Shown: positions 1-8,500, counted from the first letter of the stretch. The stretch: 64,000 nt of DNA from Anaerolineae bacterium (GCA_021463195.1 JAJTXZ010000002.1:62001-126000), one strand, 5' to 3'. Notes: generated from the letters alone by a model not told the origin. Numbers and translations are program-made.

Positions 1-350
1 CCGATGAGTTCGTCGTCAATGACGGATTGGCCCGTGTTATTGCGCGTCACATAATATGCTTTAATTGCGACGGCTTCTACGCCGTTACGCACTGCGGCGG
101 TTTGGATCGCGGTCAAAACTTGACCGTTGGTTGCGCGGCAAATTTGATTGTTGATGCAGCCGGTATTGGGCTGCGCCAACCGTTGTCCGCCGGCGTACGC
201 GGCGGCATCCACCGCATTTTGCACTTGGCGGCGCTGGGCATAGACATTTCCGCCGTCTACTGCCAGAGCCATAAATGCCATCAAGGCAGCCAAGCCGAGC
301 GCTATCAAAATCATGGATTGCCCATGTTCCTGAGAAACTGTTTTGTTCAT
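1..350 (-). CDS. TadG-like pilus/secretion protein, N-terminal part (runs off left edge)
   Basis: Read on the minus strand from ATG at 350, the frame stays open to the window edge for 116 codons. The start is MNKTVSQEHGQSMILIALGL, followed by a hydrophobic segment (about residues 13-32) and then DGGNVYAQRRQVQNAVDAAA. This is the arrangement of the TadE/TadG-like N-terminal domain: a prepilin-like membrane segment followed by the D-G-G and QxxxDAAA motifs. A GGGAGA stretch just upstream of ATG serves as ribosome site. The two TadE-like genes directly upstream on the same strand support a tight-adherence (Flp pilus) or related surface locus. The C-terminal VWA-type or other domain is not in the window, so the full role is unknown. 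Confidence 0.75.
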   Translation of the reverse strand, partial: MNKTVSQEHGQSMILIALGLAALMAFMALAVDGGNVYAQRRQVQNAVDAAAYAGGQRLAQPNTGCINNQICRATNGQVLTAIQTAAVRNGVEAVAIKAYYVTRNNTGQSVIDDELI

Positions 351-367
351 GTTCTCCCTACCTTTGC

Positions 368-907
368 CTAAGGATCAATTCGCATTACCGCCTGGCTTGA
401 TACCCATATCGGTCCCAAAAATGTCATACTACCGCCGTTAATCCAAGTAACACCTAAAGTAGGCACTGGCGCGCGGAATTCGACGCGCACCGAGATTTGA
501 GCATTGGGGACTCGCTCCGCCACATTGGTCGGCTCAACCGTAATCTCCAGCCCATCGCTATCTATATTTTCATTCGCGTTTTTAGCCTTGCAAGCGGCAA
601 CGCTGCCGCCCAACATTACGCTGCTAGAACAAATCGCATTTTGAATTTGAGAATACGAAGCCGTAGGGTTGCCAATAATAAATCGCGCTCCTTCGCGCGC
701 CGCCGAAACTGTGGTCAGCCAAGCAAAAAAGACAACCGCGAAACCAAGAAAGCCAATAAAGAGCATAATAAAGATTGAAAAGGTCAACGCAAACTCGACC
801 ATCGCTTGAGCGTTTTCTGCGGACGCCGCGGCGCGGCGGCTGGGCGTGCTACGCTGCCGCGCGCGCTGCCAAATTAAACCAACGAGTGTTTGACGCTTCA
901 TGGACAT
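368..907 (-). CDS. TadE-like pseudopilin-type membrane protein
   Basis: 179 residues. A basic N-terminus is followed by QAMVEFALTFSIFIMLFIGF, the typical TadE start: conserved E in a hydrophobic helix at about residues 35-57. Next comes AAREGARFI, the conserved A-R-E-G-A-R segment of the TadE family. The rest is a short extracytoplasmic domain with paired cysteines. TadE-like proteins are minor pilins of the tight-adherence system. The gene overlaps the preceding tadE-like gene; an inner ATG at 901 would form a 4-bp ATGA overlap and is an equally good start. It is followed after 17 bp by the TadG-like gene, so the three are likely one transcript. Confidence 0.8.
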   Translation of the reverse strand: MSMKRQTLVGLIWQRARQRSTPSRRAAASAENAQAMVEFALTFSIFIMLFIGFLGFAVVFFAWLTTVSAAREGARFIIGNPTASYSQIQNAICSSSVMLGGSVAACKAKNANENIDSDGLEITVEPTNVAERVPNAQISVRVEFRAPVPTLGVTWINGGSMTFLGPIWVSSQAVMRIDP

Positions 908-1425
908 GCTACCGGGTCATACGTATTCGCTTCGCGAATCGGCATCGAAACGCCATATTGAATCCGATAGGACGAAGGCAACCCAAACCTTCCGACGAGC
1001 GGCAGATTTATCCCGCTCGTAAAAGTCGTCAGCGAATAGGTAACAGTGGTGGTGATAGGGCAGTTCTTTCCCACGTCGTTGGGACGAATTGTCGGCGGCG
1101 TGATCGTCAAGTTGTCATCCACATCCAAACCCAAGGCGATCGCTTCCGCTTTGATACGGTCCACATAACTGGTGCAAATCTCTTGGTCAATGCTGCAATT
1201 CTTTAAATCAGCTTCATTACGCAGCTCTGGATGCAGCGTGGCATACACCGCGCCTTCGCGCGCGGCATTAATCATTCCAATATACACAGTGAACGCCTGC
1301 GCCAATTCAAACGCCGCAATCAGCAAGAGCAGCAGCAAGGGAAAAGTAATTGCCATCTCCGCCAAACTTTGCCCATGCTCTGATTTTGCCGCGCGCTGAT
1401 TTTTTTTCGCGAAACGCTTTATCAT
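898..1425 (-). CDS. TadE-like pseudopilin-type membrane protein
   Basis: 175 residues. It starts with a lysine/arginine-rich stretch, then GQSLAEMAITFPLLLLLLIA (the glutamate-containing TadE helix, about residues 19-45) and MINAAREGAVYATL, the A-R-E-G signature. Cysteines C-S-I-D-Q-E-I-C and a C-terminal Cys suggest an oxidised exported domain. First gene of the three-gene tad-like block in the window. Its upstream region contains a palindromic repeat but no clear promoter. Family assignment is from motifs; the exact pilus role is inferred. Confidence 0.8.
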   Translation of the reverse strand: MIKRFAKKNQRAAKSEHGQSLAEMAITFPLLLLLLIAAFELAQAFTVYIGMINAAREGAVYATLHPELRNEADLKNCSIDQEICTSYVDRIKAEAIALGLDVDDNLTITPPTIRPNDVGKNCPITTTVTYSLTTFTSGINLPLVGRFGLPSSYRIQYGVSMPIREANTYDPVACP

Positions 1426-1768
1426 TTACATAAAAAAAGAGTTAGGTGGAGACCCCGCGAATTTCCCCCCTAACCCGCTTGTCCGCCAGAGCTCTGTTCT
1501 CGAACAGTCAGGTTCTATCGCGCCGGTCGCTTGCGCCAAACTCTGATGGAATTTATCTACTTGCGCCAATTACATTATATGTACAATTCGCTGTACCGCA
1601 ATAAGAAAACGGTACTTGTGCCAAGCGCAACCTGCGCATCCTTGATTTTTAAATCCGCGTGTCGCGCGCCGCGTATTAGAGCGAATTCCTGTTTGGTCTA
1701 GGGTAAAAGACCCTTTGGGTTTCCGAAAACCCAAAGGGTCTGTCCCCTAAACCAAATCGGAAACTGGT
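1426..1768. other. gene-free stretch with one dispersed palindromic element
   Basis: No open frame with coding character. The only structure seen is the palindromic element at 1682-1772. The rest is unremarkable mixed sequence between the minus-strand tad-like block and the minus-strand histidine kinase. Confidence 0.6.
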
Positions 1769-1772
1769 CTAG
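1682..1772. repeat. dispersed palindromic element, copy A
   Basis: The core at 1708-1741 is a hairpin: AGACCCTTTGGGTTT, a short loop, then AAACCCAAAGGGTCT. Outside it lie GAATTC-CTGTTTGGTCTAG on one side and CCCCTAAACCAAATCGGAAA-CTGGTCTAG on the other, forming a second imperfect palindrome. The reverse complement matches the copy at 18692-18791 almost throughout, so the unit is about 90-100 bp rather than just a terminator stem. It has no coding capacity. Confidence 0.8.
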
Positions 1773-2827
1773 TTTGATGGAATGACCACGCGCACGCGCG
1801 TCCCGCGTCCGGTGGCGCTCTGATAATTGATGGCGCCGCCGAGCATCTCGATGCGTTTTTCCAAAGTGACCAGACCGGTGCTGCCGCGCTCGCGCGCGCG
1901 CGCCAAAACCGACGCGGCGTCAAACCCGCTGCCGTCATCTTCTACAATCAACGTAATCGGTTCCGCATTCAAATCCAACGTCACCTGCACACGCGAAGCG
2001 TGCGCGTGTTTGGCGACATTGGTCAACAATTCCTGAATCGCGCGAAAAATCGTGACTTCGATATACGGCGCCAGCGTGCGGTCGCCATTCAAATTTAGCG
2101 TGACCGGCAGCTTGTTCACCGTTTCAAATTGCTGCGTGTAACGGCGAATGGTGGGCAGCAGACCGAGATCGTCCAACATCATCGGACGCAGCGCAAAGAT
2201 AAAATCGCGCACGCGTTGAAACGTGACATTGGCGGACGTTTTTAATTGACCCAATTCCGTGCGCGCTCGCGCCGGCTCGGCGTCAAACAACCGTTCCACG
2301 ATTTCCGCTTGCAGAATCAGATTCGTCAACGATTGCGCCGGCCCATCGTGCATCTGCTGCGCCAGCCGCTGCCGTTCCGCCTCTTGCGCTTCAATCGTCT
2401 GAATCACCGCGTCATGGTCCGAGACCGTATGCCCCGGCGAACTTTCGCCCTGTTCCACGCTCATCGTCTCTGCCATCCGCGCGGTCAAGTCATGCAAGCG
2501 TCGCATCTGCTGAATATAATTATCGAGCTGGCGATGCTTGCCTTGAAACTGTTCGAGCTGCGAGCGCATCAGCAGCAATTTCAACTGCGCGTCGCGTTCG
2601 CTCGCATAAGTTTGTCGCACATCTTCGCGCGTATAAGAATCAAAATTGGCTTCCACCTGCCGCAAGCGCGCGGACATTTCATTCTGTTTCTGCGTTTGCC
2701 GCTCGATTTCACTAGTGGTCTGTCGAATCAACACTTCGATTTCGCGCAGCTCGATACGCAGCTGTTCAATATCGGTCAACAATTCAGTGGCGACCGTTTG
2801 GGCGTGTGCCAGAGTTTCGGATGGCAT
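1769..2827 (-). CDS. DegS/NarL-type sensor histidine kinase (cytoplasmic)
   Basis: 352 residues from ATG 2827, chosen because AAGGAA lies about 8 nt upstream; an earlier in-frame ATG at 2887 would overlap the regulator gene. The first ~130 residues are charged and coiled-coil-like as in DegS sensors, without membrane segments. The HisKA_3 box is EAERQRLAQQMHDGPAQSL with phospho-acceptor His160. The HATPase domain follows, with ELLTNVAKHAHA (N box), VEDDGSGFD (G1) and GSTGLVTLEKR (G2). It should autophosphorylate and pass phosphate to a NarL-type regulator. The regulator gene immediately upstream (32-bp gap) is the obvious partner. Confidence 0.9.
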   Translation of the reverse strand: MPSETLAHAQTVATELLTDIEQLRIELREIEVLIRQTTSEIERQTQKQNEMSARLRQVEANFDSYTREDVRQTYASERDAQLKLLLMRSQLEQFQGKHRQLDNYIQQMRRLHDLTARMAETMSVEQGESSPGHTVSDHDAVIQTIEAQEAERQRLAQQMHDGPAQSLTNLILQAEIVERLFDAEPARARTELGQLKTSANVTFQRVRDFIFALRPMMLDDLGLLPTIRRYTQQFETVNKLPVTLNLNGDRTLAPYIEVTIFRAIQELLTNVAKHAHASRVQVTLDLNAEPITLIVEDDGSGFDAASVLARARERGSTGLVTLEKRIEMLGGAINYQSATGRGTRVRVVIPSN

Positions 2828-2859
2828 AATCAATTCCTTTAGCGCGACACGTGGCGCAT

Positions 2860-3702
2860 CTACTCCGTATCCTGTAGACGAATCCAACCGCGTCGCAGCG
2901 CGTACACGGCGGCTTGCGTGCGGTCATTCACCGCGAGTTTACGCAAAATCGAAGTCATGTGATTCTTTACCGTTTGGCGGCTAATGCCCAGCTCTTTGGC
3001 GATTTCTTTGTTGCTCAACCCGCGCGTAATCAATTTCAAAATTTCCATTTCACGCGCCGAGAGCGCGCGAAAGGTATCTTCCAGTTCGCTTGCGGCGCTC
3101 GCCTGCATTGACTCGAATTCATTAATGAGCCAGCTAGCGACTTGCGGTTTTACAAAAACGTCATCGTCAATCGCGTATTTGCCATGACTCACCGTGCGAA
3201 TCGCTTGGAGCAATTCGCTGGGCGCGACCTCTTTGGGAAAATAGCCGCTCGCGCCCGAACGCATCGCTTGCAGCATCTGTTCATCGTCGTGATACGCGGT
3301 CAAAATAATCACCGCCAAATCGCCGCGTTCAGCGGTCAATTCGCGCGTCGCCTGCATGCCGTTGACCAACGGCAAATTAATATCCATCAAAACGACTTGG
3401 GGGCGCAGCGCGCGCGTCAAATCCAATGCTTGTTGTCCATCCTGCGCCTCGCCGACAACTCGAATTGAATCTTCCAATTCGAGCAACCCGCGCAAACCGC
3501 CGCGAAAAACGGGGTGGTCATCCACAATCAACACCGCGATTTTTTCGGATTCATCCGTCGGTGGCGCGGCGCTTTGGTCCAGAGGTTGAGATTTAGCGCG
3601 TCGCGTTTTCTTTGGACTTGGCGCGACGCGGGCGTCGAGTTGTTTCTTCTTGACGGGCGTGACTTGGACGCGCGCGCGGCGCGGTGTGGTTGCTTCGCTC
3701 AT
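2860..3702 (-). CDS. NarL/FixJ-family response regulator
   Basis: 280 residues. Residues 1-52 are a basic, proline-rich extension (VKKKQLDARVAPSPKKTRR) not usual for the family. The receiver domain (about 55-175) has DD at 61-62, phospho-acceptor Asp107 in VVLMDINLPL, T in ILTAYH and K in YFPKEV. The C-terminal LuxR-type HTH is at about 215-270 (LSAREMEILKLITRGLSNKE ... QTVKNHMTSILRKL). ATG 3702 has AAGGGGGG about 10 nt upstream. The gene overlaps the 3' end of the upstream kinase by about 110 bp, and a second kinase follows, so the regulator is flanked by two candidate partners. Confidence 0.92.
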   Translation of the reverse strand: MSEATTPRRARVQVTPVKKKQLDARVAPSPKKTRRAKSQPLDQSAAPPTDESEKIAVLIVDDHPVFRGGLRGLLELEDSIRVVGEAQDGQQALDLTRALRPQVVLMDINLPLVNGMQATRELTAERGDLAVIILTAYHDDEQMLQAMRSGASGYFPKEVAPSELLQAIRTVSHGKYAIDDDVFVKPQVASWLINEFESMQASAASELEDTFRALSAREMEILKLITRGLSNKEIAKELGISRQTVKNHMTSILRKLAVNDRTQAAVYALRRGWIRLQDTE

Positions 3703-4414
3703 CGTTGGATTGCCCCCCTTGAACTTGGGAATCGCGCGTGTGACCGTGATACGGAATCCTTGCCGACACGCGCACGCCCTGTCCCGCTTCGGAAAATAAT
3801 TTCAACTGTCCGCCCAATAATTCTACGCGGTCGCGCATGATAATCAAACCGAGCTGTCGCCTTTTCGTGATTTGGGCCGGCCGCGGCGCAAAGCCGCGGC
3901 CATTATCTTGAATTTCGAGCCGCACAAACGCGTCGCCGCGCGTCAATTCGATTTTCACGCGCGTCGCTTTGGCGTGCGCGTCCACATTCGCCAGCGCTTC
4001 TTGCAGCGTCCGAAACAACGCCAGCTCGATGGCGCGCGGATAGCGCGCGTGAAAATCTTTGCAGCTCTTGCATTCGACGCGCAAACCGGTGCGTTCGCCG
4101 AACTGGTCAATATATTGCCGCATACTCGCGCCGAGCCCCATTTCATCCAATAACGGCGGCTGCAATTCGGCGACCAAATCTTTTAATTGCGCCAGCCCCG
4201 CGCGCAATTCCACGCGCAGCGCCGCCAAGCCGTTAGCGGCGACCTGGGGATTTTGTTCCAACAGCGGCAGCGCATACTCTACTTCCATGAGCGTATTTGC
4301 CAAAATTTGACCTGGCCCGCTCATCAAGGCCTGTGCCATCTGTTGACGTTCCTCTTCTTGGAGCTGCAAAAAAATTGTCGGTTCAAGAATCTGTGACGGC
4401 GTTTTATTCACCAT
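3593..4414 (-). CDS. NarL-type sensor kinase lacking the phospho-acceptor histidine
   Basis: 273 residues from ATG 4414, preceded by GGGAGAC; the open frame extends 240 nt further upstream but without family similarity. The segment QEEERQQMAQALMSGPGQIL aligns with the HisKA_3 box (normally E-R-R-x-I-A-R-E-L-H-D-G-x-G-Q) but has Met31-Ser32 where His-Asp is expected. The ATPase domain looks intact: TLQEALANVDAHAKA, LEIQDNGRGF, QLGLIIMRDRVELLGG. The C-terminal ~35 residues are basic and low complexity, and overlap the regulator gene. It may be an ATPase-only partner of the neighbouring kinase or use another residue. Confidence 0.85.
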   Translation of the reverse strand: MVNKTPSQILEPTIFLQLQEEERQQMAQALMSGPGQILANTLMEVEYALPLLEQNPQVAANGLAALRVELRAGLAQLKDLVAELQPPLLDEMGLGASMRQYIDQFGERTGLRVECKSCKDFHARYPRAIELALFRTLQEALANVDAHAKATRVKIELTRGDAFVRLEIQDNGRGFAPRPAQITKRRQLGLIIMRDRVELLGGQLKLFSEAGQGVRVSARIPYHGHTRDSQVQGGQSNDERSNHTAPRARPSHARQEETTRRPRRAKSKENATR

Positions 4415-4523
4415 GTCTCCCGCAATCGCGCGCGAAAAAAAACACCAGCGTTTTTGACGCGGCAAAAAGTATAACACCGCGCGCGGACGCGCGCAAGGGG
4501 CGTTTTGTCCTAGCGCAGCTTTT

Positions 4524-4620
4524 GAGCTAGAGCCGAGTCCATTTTGATTTGTGGGTAAACCTTTCGCGTTTCCGAAAACCCGAAAGGTCTTGCCCCGCAA
4601 ACGAATTAGGAATTCGCTCT
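4524..4620. repeat. dispersed palindromic element, copy B
   Basis: The core hairpin at about 4556-4590 uses the CCTTTCG/CGAAAGG version of the stem. The borders match copy F2 at 48314-48408: CTAGAGCCGA at one end, CAAACGAATTAGGAATTCGC at the other. It lies upstream of the minus-strand kinase and ahead of the etfBA promoter. Confidence 0.75.
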
Positions 4621-4713
4621 CGGAGACAGCCCCTGTCGGTTTTTGGAAATCCAAAGAGGCGAGTAACTCGCGCGTGGAACCAAATTAGCGCCGCATTGAA
4701 ACGATTTTCAATC

Positions 4714-4741
4714 TTGCATTCGCTATCATTTTAGAGATAAT
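4714..4741 (+). promoter_or_regulatory. candidate promoter for etfBA
   Basis: TTGCAT (4714-4719), 16 bp, GATAAT (4736-4741) resembles a vegetative promoter about 55 bp upstream of etfB. Confidence 0.5.
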
Positions 4742-4752
4742 AGTCGTGTGCA

Positions 4753-4767
4753 TGACGCAGTGCGTCA
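4753..4767. promoter_or_regulatory. perfect 15-bp palindrome in the etfBA leader (candidate operator)
   Basis: TGACGCA-G-TGCGTCA is a perfect inverted repeat placed about 11 bp downstream of the -10 hexamer and 29 bp ahead of the etfB start. Position and symmetry suit a dimeric repressor site; the protein is unknown. Confidence 0.4.
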
Positions 4768-4796
4768 GATTTGGCAATTTTTTCAAGGAGTGACGT

Positions 4797-5588
4797 ATGC
4801 CCTATAACATTGTTGCGCTGCTAAAACGTGTTCCCGATACCGAGAGCAAAATCACCTTGCGCGATAACGCGGTGGTGACCGAAGGGTTAAATTTTGTGCT
4901 GGACCCCTATGGCGAATACGGTTTGGAAAAAGCGCTGCAACTGGTGGAACAACACGGCGGCAAAGTGACCGCGGTCTTGTGCGGCCCCGCCGATGCCAAA
5001 GAAACAATTCGCAAAGCGCTCGCCGTCGGCGCGGACGACGCGGTGCATCTCAGCGACCCTGCTTTTGAGGGCGGCGACGCCGCCGCGACCGCCCGCGTTC
5101 TCGCCGCCGCGCTCAAGCAAATTCCGTTTGACCTAATTTGGTCCGGTAAACAAGCGGTGGACCAGGACAACGCCCAAGTCCCCGAACGCGTCGCCGAGCT
5201 GCTCGATTTGCCGCACGTCAACAGCGTGATTGAATTCACTCTCGCCGCCGACGGCAAAACCGCGCGCTGCGTGCGCGAAGTGGACGGCGAACGCGATGTC
5301 ATGACGACGACGTTGCCCGCGATTTTCACCGCGCAGCAAGGTCTCGGTGAATTGCGTTATCCTTCGCTCAAAGGCATCATGGGCGCGAAAAAGAAACCGA
5401 TTACGGATTGGAACGCCGCCGCGTTGGGTTTGGATGTCGCCGCCGTCGGCGCGGCGGGCGCAAAATTCCAAGTGATTCAACTCGAACCGCCGCCCGCGCG
5501 GCCACCGGGAAAAATTATTCCGGGCGACGCGCAGACCGCCGCGCAAGAATTGGCGCGTCTCTTGCACGAGGAGTCTAAAATAATCTAG
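4797..5588 (+). CDS. etfB: electron transfer flavoprotein beta subunit
   Basis: 263 residues, usual EtfB length. ATG 4797 follows AAGGAG at good spacing. Family features visible: N-terminal IVALLKRVPDTESKITL, NPYGE-like LDPYGEYGLEKAL, VGADDAVHLSD, GKQAVDQDNAQVPERVAELL (the AMP/adenine-binding signature region) and a C-terminal PPPARPPGKII tail. EtfB pairs with EtfA to carry one FAD plus AMP and passes electrons from acyl-CoA and other dehydrogenases to a quinone reductase. etfA follows after 88 bp; no dehydrogenase or ETF-quinone oxidoreductase lies beside it. Confidence 0.95.
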   Translation: MPYNIVALLKRVPDTESKITLRDNAVVTEGLNFVLDPYGEYGLEKALQLVEQHGGKVTAVLCGPADAKETIRKALAVGADDAVHLSDPAFEGGDAAATARVLAAALKQIPFDLIWSGKQAVDQDNAQVPERVAELLDLPHVNSVIEFTLAADGKTARCVREVDGERDVMTTTLPAIFTAQQGLGELRYPSLKGIMGAKKKPITDWNAAALGLDVAAVGAAGAKFQVIQLEPPPARPPGKIIPGDAQTAAQELARLLHEESKII

Positions 5589-5676
5589 CGAATCGCGTAT
5601 CGTCTTGGATCTCGCGCGGAGCCGCATGCCGCTTTGCGCCAGAGTCCGGCGATAAACGTTTCGCGAAATAAAAAAC

Positions 5677-6654
5677 ATGTCCAACAATATTTTGATTATC
5701 GCCGAAGGACGCGCGGACGGCCTCAAAAAAGTCAGTTTTGAATTGGTGAATGTCGCGCAACCGCTCGCCGCCGCGTTAGGCGGCGCGGTGCAAGGCGCGG
5801 TGGTCGGCAGTAATGTCGGCGCGTGGGCAAACACCCTCGCGCAAACCGGCGTGACGCAAGTGTATGTCGCCGATGACGCGGGGCTGCAAAACTTTGCGCC
5901 CGAAAGTTACACCACCGCGCTCGCCGCGCTGATTCACGCCGCGCAGCCCGCCGTCGTTCTATTCGGCGCGACCGGTTGGGGCAAAGAGGTCAGCGCGCGC
6001 GTTGCCGCGCAGCTCGATTGGGGTCTCGCCACCGACTGCACCGCCGCGCAAATCGTGAACGGCGCGCTTGTGTTGACGCGCCCCGTTTACGCCGGCAAAG
6101 CGATCGCGCAGGTCCAGGCGAAAAGTTTTCCGATTATGGCGAGCATCCGCCCGAATATCGCGCCGCCAGCAGAGACGAATAAAACCGCCGCGCCGATTCA
6201 AGCGGTGACAATCACCTTAAAGGAACCGCGCGCTCAAGTCGTCGAGACGGTCGCGCAGCAAAAATCCAAAGTGGATTTGGGCGAAGCGAATGTGGTCGTC
6301 GCCGGCGGACGCGGCGTCAAGGGGCCTGAAGGGTTCGCGCCGTTGAACGAATTGGCGGATACGTTGAACGCCGCGATTGGCGCATCGCGCGCGGCGGTGG
6401 ATGCGGGCTGGATTGATTACACGCATCAAGTCGGTCAGACGGGCAAAACGGTCGCGCCCAAACTTTATATTGCGGCGGGCATCAGCGGCGCGATTCAACA
6501 TCTCGCTGGCATGTCGTCGAGCAAAGTCATCGTCGCGATCAATAAAGATCCCGACGCGCCGATTTTCAAAGTCGCCGATTACGGCATCGTCGGCGATTTG
6601 TTTGACGTGGTGCCGGCGCTGAACGCGGCAATCAAAAAAGAACAGGGCAATTAA
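5677..6654 (+). CDS. etfA: electron transfer flavoprotein alpha subunit
   Basis: 325 residues, normal EtfA length. The N-terminal half contains FGATGWGKEVSARVAAQLDW and ASIRPN. The C-terminal FAD domain has VVAGGRGVKGPEGFAPLNEL, GASRAAVDAGWI, QVGQTGKTVAPKLYIAAGIS and AINKDPDAPIFKVADYGIVG, all standard FAD-binding stretches. With EtfB it forms the soluble heterodimer. The 88-bp gap after etfB has no terminator; a strong bidirectional terminator follows the stop. Confidence 0.96.
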   Translation: MSNNILIIAEGRADGLKKVSFELVNVAQPLAAALGGAVQGAVVGSNVGAWANTLAQTGVTQVYVADDAGLQNFAPESYTTALAALIHAAQPAVVLFGATGWGKEVSARVAAQLDWGLATDCTAAQIVNGALVLTRPVYAGKAIAQVQAKSFPIMASIRPNIAPPAETNKTAAPIQAVTITLKEPRAQVVETVAQQKSKVDLGEANVVVAGGRGVKGPEGFAPLNELADTLNAAIGASRAAVDAGWIDYTHQVGQTGKTVAPKLYIAAGISGAIQHLAGMSSSKVIVAINKDPDAPIFKVADYGIVGDLFDVVPALNAAIKKEQGN

Positions 6655-6692
6655 AAAATTTCAGCGCGGCGAATTTGTAATTTGCGCGCAAC

Positions 6693-6738
6693 GCAATAAA
6701 AAAAACCTTTGGAGCTTTTCCAAAGGTTTTTTTATTGC
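6693..6738. terminator. bidirectional terminator between etfA and the PI-lipid operon
   Basis: GCAATAAAAAAAACCTTTGGA, loop GCTTT, TCCAAAGG followed by T7ATTGC. The inverted repeat has A-rich and T-rich flanks, so it can end transcription on both strands between convergent genes. Confidence 0.9.
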
Positions 6739-6773
6739 GCCGATTTGGATTAAACGCGCGACAGAAAAAAATT

Positions 6774-7370
6774 TTACGCGTCCAATTTTTGTTTGGTCAA
6801 GCTGATGCGCTGTACGGCGGTGAGATTCGAGAGAACCGCCAAAAGGGCAAGCGCGACGACGAGCGCGTTCGGTCCAAAAAATAGCGTGCCGAATAATCCC
6901 AAAATCAAAATAATCATTCGTTCCAAACGCGTGAACCAGCCCTCCTTGAGTTGCAAGCCGACGGCTTCCGCGCGCGCGCGCGTGTAACTCACCAGCAACG
7001 CGCCGAGCAATGCCACGCTCGCTAATACAATTATCCAACGATTATTGTATTCAATCCCGCGCCATACGAGCGCCAACATCAATACGCCGTCCGCGTAACG
7101 GTCGAGGGTCGAATCCAAAAACGCGCCGAACTTGGTGACGCGCTGCGTCAAGCGCGCGAGCGCGCCGTCCGTCGCGTCAAAGCCCGCGCCAAAAATCAAC
7201 AATAGCGCGCCTAACGCTTCATAGCCCAGCGCGATGACCAACGCGATGGCGCATACAAGCAAAAAGCCAATGACCGTCAGCAGGTTGGGGGTCAAACCCA
7301 GCCGATTGAAAAAAACGGCGACGGCATTTAGAAAAGCGCGCGCGCGCGCGCGCGCCCATTCGGTGAGCAT
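6774..7370 (-). CDS. CDP-alcohol phosphatidyltransferase, probably PI-phosphate synthase-like
   Basis: 198 residues, several hydrophobic helices. The CDP-alcohol phosphotransferase signature D-G-x2-A-R-x8-G-x3-D-x3-D is visible as DATDGALARLTQRVTKFGAF then LDSTLDRYAD (about residues 66-95). In this operon with inositol-phosphate synthase the best reading is transfer of phosphatidyl from CDP-diacylglycerol to inositol-1-phosphate, giving PI-phosphate in the membrane. The motif alone does not separate this from PgsA-type glycerophosphate transfer. The start overlaps the stop of the upstream oxidoreductase by one base (TAATG). Confidence 0.85.
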   Translation of the reverse strand: MLTEWARARARAFLNAVAVFFNRLGLTPNLLTVIGFLLVCAIALVIALGYEALGALLLIFGAGFDATDGALARLTQRVTKFGAFLDSTLDRYADGVLMLALVWRGIEYNNRWIIVLASVALLGALLVSYTRARAEAVGLQLKEGWFTRLERMIILILGLFGTLFFGPNALVVALALLAVLSNLTAVQRISLTKQKLDA

Positions 7371-8500
7371 TATGAATTATCCTTTGCGCGCGCGGGTTGA
7401 AAAAAAGATAGCGCCGATGGCGCGCTTGTGTCGGTGACCATACGCGCGATCGTTTCGCCAACTGCCGGGGCAACGGCGAACGCGTTCGCGCCGAAACCGG
7501 CGGCGACGAACAATCCCGCCGCGCCGGGCATTTGGCCCAGCATTGGCAAGCCGCCCGCGCCTACGCTGTATACGATAGTATGCGCGCGTTTGGGCGGCGC
7601 GCTTGGCGTCGACCAAACGCGCGCGACAAATTCCGAAACGTCGCGCGCGATATCGGGCGCGACATATTCGTCGAGCGCATCGAATTGAAGCGCTTGCGGC
7701 TGTGGTGAAAGCATGCCCGCCGCGCTCAGATGATAAGGATGCGGACGCAGAAAAAATTCGCCATTGACATCCCAAAACAACGGATGTCCTTGCGTCATAT
7801 TCGGCGGTTGTTCATAAAATAATATCGCGCCGCGTTGAAATTGCAGCTGGGTCGTCAGTCCGATGGTCGCCAACGTCTTGTCCGTCCAACCGCCCGCCGC
7901 CACAATCACGAGCGGCGCCTCATATTCGCCGGCGGTGGTGAGCGCGCCGCGCACGCGACCCTGCGCGAGCAAGATTTGTTTGACTTGGGCGCCGGTGGCG
8001 ATTGTCAAACCGCGTTGACGCGCGGCTTGGGTCAAACGCTGGGTCATTTGCGCCGCGTCGGCATAGCCCGCGCGCGGCGTGAACAAGCCGGCGTAAAGTT
8101 GCGGCGAGACGCCGGGGTATTGCGCCGCCAAGGCGCCGCGCGCCAAAGTGGTCACCTCGCGCGCGTCGGACGCGAACATTTGCGCGTGCGCGAAAATTTT
8201 TGCCGCGTCGGTGGCGCCGCCAAGTAGCGCCGCGCCGGTGGAAACAAATTCGCTTTTATTGGCGCCAAGCAATTCGGCGGCGCGCGCGTAAAAGGCGTAA
8301 CTGTCCAACGCGAATTGGATTAGCGTTGGATGCGCTTGAAACGGATGAACCAAGCCCGCGCTGCGCCGCGTCATGCCCGCCGCGAGCGGACCTTTTTCCA
8401 AAAGGGTCACGCGTAAATTGCCCGCGCGCGTCAAGGCGAATGCAATCGCCGCGCCAATGACGCCCGCGCCAATCACCAGCACATCGCCTATCTGTTTCAT
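7370..8500 (-). CDS. FAD-dependent oxidoreductase, D-amino-acid/glycine oxidase fold
   Basis: 376 residues. The N-terminal Rossmann motif is VLVIGAGVIGAAIAFALTRA with acidic LLEKG after the second strand. DAO-family features continue: SAGLVHPFQ, IVAAGGWTDK and the C-terminal GLFVAAGFGANAFAVAPAVG. This family oxidises secondary amines or glycine-like substrates. The substrate cannot be told from sequence, and its place in a lipid operon is unexplained. ATGA overlap with the upstream glycosyltransferase implies translational coupling. Confidence 0.85.
   Translation of the reverse strand: MKQIGDVLVIGAGVIGAAIAFALTRAGNLRVTLLEKGPLAAGMTRRSAGLVHPFQAHPTLIQFALDSYAFYARAAELLGANKSEFVSTGAALLGGATDAAKIFAHAQMFASDAREVTTLARGALAAQYPGVSPQLYAGLFTPRAGYADAAQMTQRLTQAARQRGLTIATGAQVKQILLAQGRVRGALTTAGEYEAPLVIVAAGGWTDKTLATIGLTTQLQFQRGAILFYEQPPNMTQGHPLFWDVNGEFFLRPHPYHLSAAGMLSPQPQALQFDALDEYVAPDIARDVSEFVARVWSTPSAPPKRAHTIVYSVGAGGLPMLGQMPGAAGLFVAAGFGANAFAVAPAVGETIARMVTDTSAPSALSFFQPARAKDNS

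Noticed and set aside
27-371. Plus-strand ORF over the TadG-like gene
   Set aside because: Antisense shadow of a clear minus-strand TadG-like frame.
4415-4654. N-terminal extension of the His-less kinase
   Set aside because: It runs through a palindromic repeat and has no family similarity; ATG 4414 has a ribosome site.
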